Below are positions 60,987 through 64,000 of a stretch of DNA of 64,000 nucleotides, in pieces (position 1 is the stretch's first letter; each line of letters opens with the position of its first letter). The stretch is from Angustibacter luteus (lineage in GTDB: Bacteria > Actinomycetota > Actinomycetes > Actinomycetales > Angustibacteraceae): positions 124,001 to 188,000 of the forward strand of contig NZ_BAABFP010000002.1 in NCBI RefSeq assembly GCF_039541115.1. Reading direction: 5' to 3'. Made by a program: the position numbers and the translations under genes. Under the pieces are notes generated by a model. The model ran no database searches. It had not been told where the DNA came from and worked only from the letters and a program-made list of their open reading frames with translations.

Positions 60987-62819
60987 TCAGTCCTCCCGGT
61001 CCCAGACGGGGCTCATGCCCCGGGCGTGCTGGATCAGGTCGTTGCTGACCCCGGCGGGCACCATCGGCCACACCATCGCGTCCCGGTGCACCACGAAGTC
61101 GACGACGACGGGACGGTCGTTGATGGCCATGGCCTCCTCGATCGTGGCGTCGACGTCCTCGGGGCGCTCGCACCGCAGGCCGGCGCAGCCGTAGGCGTCG
61201 GCCATCTTGACGAAGTCCGGGATCCGCCGCGCGGACCCGGTGTGCAGGTCCGTGTTGCTGTAGCGCCCCTCGTAGAACAGGGTCTGCCACTGCCGCACCA
61301 TGCCCAGGCTCGAGTTGTTGATCACCGCCACCTTGATCGGGATCTCGTTGATCGTGCAGGTGGCGAGCTCCTGGTTGGTCATCTGGAAGCAGCCGTCGCC
61401 GTCGATGGCCCAGACCGTGCGCTCCGGCCGACCCGCCTTGGCGCCCATGGCGGCGGGGACGGCGAACCCCATGGTGCCCAGGCCACCGGAGTTGATCCAG
61501 GTGCCCGGCTGCTCGTAGGAGATGAACTGCGCGGCCCACATCTGGTGCTGGCCGACACCGGCCGTGAAGATCGTGTCCGGCCCGCTGATCGCTCCGATGC
61601 GGCTGATCACGTGCTGCGGAGCGAGCGTGCCGTCGTCCGGCTCGGCGTAGCCCAGCGGGTACGTCTCGCGCCACCCGTCGACCTCGCGCCACCAGGCGGC
61701 GTAGTCGCCGGTGCGACCCTCGGCGCGCTCGGTCGCCAGGACGGCCACGAGCTCGCGGATGACCTCGCGCGCATCGCCCACGATCGGGACGTCCGCCAGT
61801 CGGTTCTTCCCGATCTCGGCCGGGTCGATGTCGGCGTGGATCACCTTGGCGTGCGGCGCGAACGTGGACAGCTGACCGGTCACCCGGTCGTCGAACCGGG
61901 CGCCCAAGCTGATGATCAGGTCGCTGCGCTGCAGCGCGGTCACCGCGGCGACGGTGCCGTGCATCCCGGGCATCCCCAGGTTGGCGGGGTGGCTGTCGGG
62001 CAACGCACCGCGGGCCATCAGCGTGGTGACGACCGGGATGTTCGTGTCGTCGACCAGCCTGCGCAGCTCGGGACTGGCCCCGGACCGGACGACGCCACCG
62101 CCGACGTACAGCACCGGCCGGCTCGCCTCGGTGATGAGCCGGGCGGCCTCGCGCACCTGCTTGCCGTGCGGTCGGGTCACCGGTCGGTACCCGGGCAGGT
62201 CGACCCGGTCCGGCCAGCTGAAGTGCGTCATCGCCTGCAGGGCGTCCTTGCTGATGTCGACCAGCACCGGTCCGGGACGTCCTGTGCCGGCGATGTGGAA
62301 CGCCTCGGCGATGGCCTGCGGGATCTGGTCCGGGTCCGTCACGAGGTAGTTGTGCTTGGTGATCGGCATCGTGATGCCGCGGATGTCGGCCTCCTGGAAG
62401 GCATCCGTGCCGATCGCCGCGGAGGCGACCTGGCCGGTGATCGCGACCATCGGCACCGAGTCCATGTAGGCGTCGGCGATCGGGGTGACGAGGTTCGTGG
62501 CGCCCGGGCCGGACGTCGCCATGCAGACGCCGACCTTGCCGGTGGCGGCGGCGTACCCCTGGGCGGCGTGCCCGGCGCCCTGCTCGTGGCGGACCAGGAT
62601 GTGCCGGACCGACGCCGAGTCCAGCAGAGGGTCGTAGGCCGGCAGGATCGCCCCGCCCGGGATGCCGAAGACGATCTCGACCCCGGCCTTCTCGAGCGAG
62701 CGCACCAGGCTCTGCGCGCCGGTCATGGGCTGACGCCCCCGGGACAGCGTTCCCGCGACGTCCGCGGGGCTGGCGGACCGCCCGGTGTCACCCGGGGCGG
62801 TATCACCGCTTGCGTTCAC
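60987..62819 (-). CDS. ilvB: Acetolactate synthase catalytic subunit
   Basis: ThDP/FAD enzyme, first common step of Ile/Val/Leu synthesis. 610 aa: [17 protein letters not shown], catalytic Glu in [32 protein letters not shown], and ThDP motif [23 protein letters not shown] 62819 after GTGAGG; a 30-aa Ser/Asp-rich extension precedes [20 protein letters not shown]. Upstream leader ORF and U-run terminator indicate attenuation. Confidence 0.97.
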   Translation of the reverse strand: MNASGDTAPGDTGRSASPADVAGTLSRGRQPMTGAQSLVRSLEKAGVEIVFGIPGGAILPAYDPLLDSASVRHILVRHEQGAGHAAQGYAAATGKVGVCMATSGPGATNLVTPIADAYMDSVPMVAITGQVASAAIGTDAFQEADIRGITMPITKHNYLVTDPDQIPQAIAEAFHIAGTGRPGPVLVDISKDALQAMTHFSWPDRVDLPGYRPVTRPHGKQVREAARLITEASRPVLYVGGGVVRSGASPELRRLVDDTNIPVVTTLMARGALPDSHPANLGMPGMHGTVAAVTALQRSDLIISLGARFDDRVTGQLSTFAPHAKVIHADIDPAEIGKNRLADVPIVGDAREVIRELVAVLATERAEGRTGDYAAWWREVDGWRETYPLGYAEPDDGTLAPQHVISRIGAISGPDTIFTAGVGQHQMWAAQFISYEQPGTWINSGGLGTMGFAVPAAMGAKAGRPERTVWAIDGDGCFQMTNQELATCTINEIPIKVAVINNSSLGMVRQWQTLFYEGRYSNTDLHTGSARRIPDFVKMADAYGCAGLRCERPEDVDATIEEAMAINDRPVVVDFVVHRDAMVWPMVPAGVSNDLIQHARGMSPVWDRED

Positions 62820-62848
62820 GACCTCACCTAGTTCCGTTCGAAGGGACG

Positions 62849-62886
62849 AAAAAACCCCCCGGCCCGAATGGGCACACCGAGGGGTT
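62849..62886 (-). terminator. ilvB attenuator terminator
   Basis: On the ilvB strand AACCCC ... GGGG with an inner GCCC/GGGC stem, followed by six T. It ends 30 nt before the ilvB start, so it is a premature terminator. Confidence 0.8.
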
Positions 62887-62915
62887 GCGCGCAGTCCGCT
62901 GGGCTCTTGAGGCCC

Positions 62916-62954
62916 TCAGACGGCGCGCCGCCTGAGTACGAGCGACGACAGCAT
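62916..62954 (-). CDS. ilvB leader peptide MLSSLVLRRRAV
   Basis: 12 codons from ATG 62954 (GAGG 8 nt upstream) with three Leu and two Val codons. The codons and stop lie inside a 10-bp hairpin CTCAGGCGGC/GCCGTCTGAG, the pause structure expected in attenuation. Confidence 0.7.
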   Translation of the reverse strand: MLSSLVLRRRAV

Positions 62955-63041
62955 GCGTCCACCCTCGTCCGCACCTGCCGCCACGTCAACCGAGCCACCT
63001 CTTCGTCTCGCTATATGGACCAGCATCCCACCCACCGAACA
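62955..63041 (-). promoter_or_regulatory. ilvBNC promoter region
   Basis: Holds the leader peptide Shine-Dalgarno and, around 63010-63017, an AT-rich CATATAGC that is the best -10 candidate. No other feature seen. Confidence 0.35.
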
Positions 63042-63145
63042 CCCCCGCTTCCGCCACCCAGCCCGCTTTCCGCCGTCCACACCGCATTTCCGGCCGGAAA
63101 ACCGGCTTGGGTGGCGGAAACCGGGTTGGGTGGCGGAAGCGGGGG
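63042..63145. repeat. Long composite palindrome between ilvD and ilvB leader
   Basis: 19-bp perfect outer arms (CCCCCGCTTCCGCCACCCA at 63042, complement ending 63145), an extra inner copy of TTGGGTGGCGGAA at 63107, and a central perfect 14-bp palindrome TTTCCGGCCGGAAA at 63087. It starts right at the ilvD stop and probably also terminates ilvD. Confidence 0.85.
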
Positions 63146-64000
63146 TCAGTCGCAGACGGCGCCGCGGGCCGCCGAGCCGACCAGCTTCGAGTACTTCGCC
63201 AGGACGCCGCGCTGGTGCTTGGGCGCCGGCGCGGACCAGCCCGTACGACGCTCCCCCATCTCGGCGTCGTCCACCAGCAGGTCCAGCGTGCCGGCGCTGA
63301 CGTCCAGGCGGATCCGGTCGCCGTCCCGGACGAACGCGATCGGTCCGCCGTCCACCGCCTCGGGTGCCACGTGCCCGACGCACAGCCCGGTCGTGCCGCC
63401 GCTGAACCGGCCGTCGGTGAGCAGCAGCACGTCCTTGCCCAGACCGGCGCCCTTGATCGCCCCGGTCACCGCGAGCATCTCGCGCATCCCCGGGCCGCCC
63501 TTCGGGCCCTCGTACCGGATGACGCACACGTCGCCTGCGGTGAGCGTGCCGTCGGACACGGCGTCCATCGCGGCCCGCTCGCCGTCGAAGACCCGCGCCG
63601 TGCCCTCGAAGACGTCCTCGTCGAAACCGGCCGACTTCACCACGGCGCCCTCGGGAGCCAGCGAACCCGCCAGGATCGTGATTCCGCCGGTGCGGTGGAT
63701 CGGCTCGGACATCGCCCGTAGCACCTTGCCGTCGACGTCCGGCGGCGCGATCTCGGCGAGGTTCTCGGCCATGGTGCGGCCGGTGACCGTCAGCACGTCC
63801 CCGTGCAGCAGGCCGGCGTCGAGCAGCGCCCGCATCACGACGGGCACGCCGCCGACGTGGTCGACGTCCTTCATCACGTACTGCCCGAACGGCTTCACGT
63901 TCGCCAGGTGCGGCACGCGGGCACCGATCCGGCGGAAGTCGTCCAGGGACAGGTCGACGTGCGCCTCGTGCGCGATCGCCAGCAGGTGCAGCACCGCGTT
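63146..64000 (-). CDS. ilvD: Dihydroxy-acid dehydratase, N-terminus cut by window edge
   Basis: Third step of Ile/Val synthesis. C-terminal 284 residues visible, entering at [20 protein letters not shown]. Seen: [80 protein letters not shown]. The [Fe-S] cysteines lie in the missing N-terminal part. Same strand as ilvB but separated by a long palindrome. Confidence 0.96.
   Translation of the reverse strand, partial: NAVLHLLAIAHEAHVDLSLDDFRRIGARVPHLANVKPFGQYVMKDVDHVGGVPVVMRALLDAGLLHGDVLTVTGRTMAENLAEIAPPDVDGKVLRAMSEPIHRTGGITILAGSLAPEGAVVKSAGFDEDVFEGTARVFDGERAAMDAVSDGTLTAGDVCVIRYEGPKGGPGMREMLAVTGAIKGAGLGKDVLLLTDGRFSGGTTGLCVGHVAPEAVDGGPIAFVRDGDRIRLDVSAGTLDLLVDDAEMGERRTGWSAPAPKHQRGVLAKYSKLVGSAARGAVCD

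Overview
The window is one continuous piece of a high-GC actinobacterial chromosome. Evidence: GTG is a frequent start codon, many genes appear to be transcribed without a leader from TANNNT boxes, HU carries a long lysine/alanine tail, DUF177-rpmF-rnc-mutM sits beside a SepIVA-type gene, and the core order glnD/glnB/amtB/ftsY/smc ... coaD/rsmD/recG ... thiL/ddl/gpsA/cofC/hupB/leuDC ... gltX ... leuB/ilvC/ilvN/ilvB matches the Rv2918c-Rv3003c stretch of Mycobacterium tuberculosis. No mycobacterial lipid genes are present; a Kineosporia/Frankia/Geodermatophilus-like lineage is plausible, but the genus cannot be fixed from this sequence. I see no phage, insertion sequence or CRISPR array.

Layout. 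1-3285: nitrogen operon amtB-glnB-glnD (glnD cut by the left edge) behind a four-box GlnR operator. 3286-8987: ftsY, a small membrane protein, smc, acylphosphatase. 9046-12480: accessory block with a Tat-signal/DUF4331/105-aa operon, a tandem GNAT protein and small ORFs. 12587-22181: housekeeping (mutM, rnc, rpmF, DUF177, sepIVA, coaD, rsmD, recG, DAK-domain kinase, rpmB, thiL). 22240-31672: lrp-like, DUF3515, ddl, PLP sulfur enzyme, hydrolase, gpsA, acyltransferase, cofC, cold-shock-like protein, DUF6325 pair, hupB, leuD. 31687-36704: leuC with divergent IclR (NdgR-like) regulator, frameshifted DUF4188 gene with divergent MerR regulator, MFS exporter, tRNA-Glu(CTC), tRNA-Gln(CTG). 36764-44370: HAD hydrolase, gltX, FAH hydrolase, arr (rifamycin ADP-ribosyltransferase), small enzymes, aroQ, cimA. 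44547-51111: six-gene gamma-glutamylation catabolic cluster (permease, GntR regulator, GS-like ligase, ALDH, SDR, class I amidase). 51235-64000: branched-chain amino-acid genes ilvE, leuB, ilvC, ilvN, ilvB, ilvD (cut by the right edge), interrupted by a GGDEF protein and a 1373-aa subtilase.

How it works together. Branched-chain amino-acid synthesis is the main theme: leuC/leuD/leuB (leucine), cimA (2-oxobutyrate for isoleucine), ilvB/N/C/D and ilvE. Both cimA and ilvB are preceded by a short leader ORF (with Ile-Ile-Thr, and Leu/Val codons, respectively) followed by a U-run terminator, which suggests attenuation. leuC faces an IclR regulator across a dyad. The nitrogen operon at the left end and the gamma-glutamyl cluster in the middle are both nitrogen-scavenging modules.

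Most notable points: the consistent leaderless-promoter spacing, the two attenuators, the GlnR site, a DUF177 gene whose best-supported start is ATT, an amino-alcohol (ethanolamine-type) reading of the gamma-glutamyl cluster because it carries an SDR and no amine oxidase, a one-base frameshift in DUF4188, a 26-aa ORF with its own terminator, and several long intergenic palindromes.
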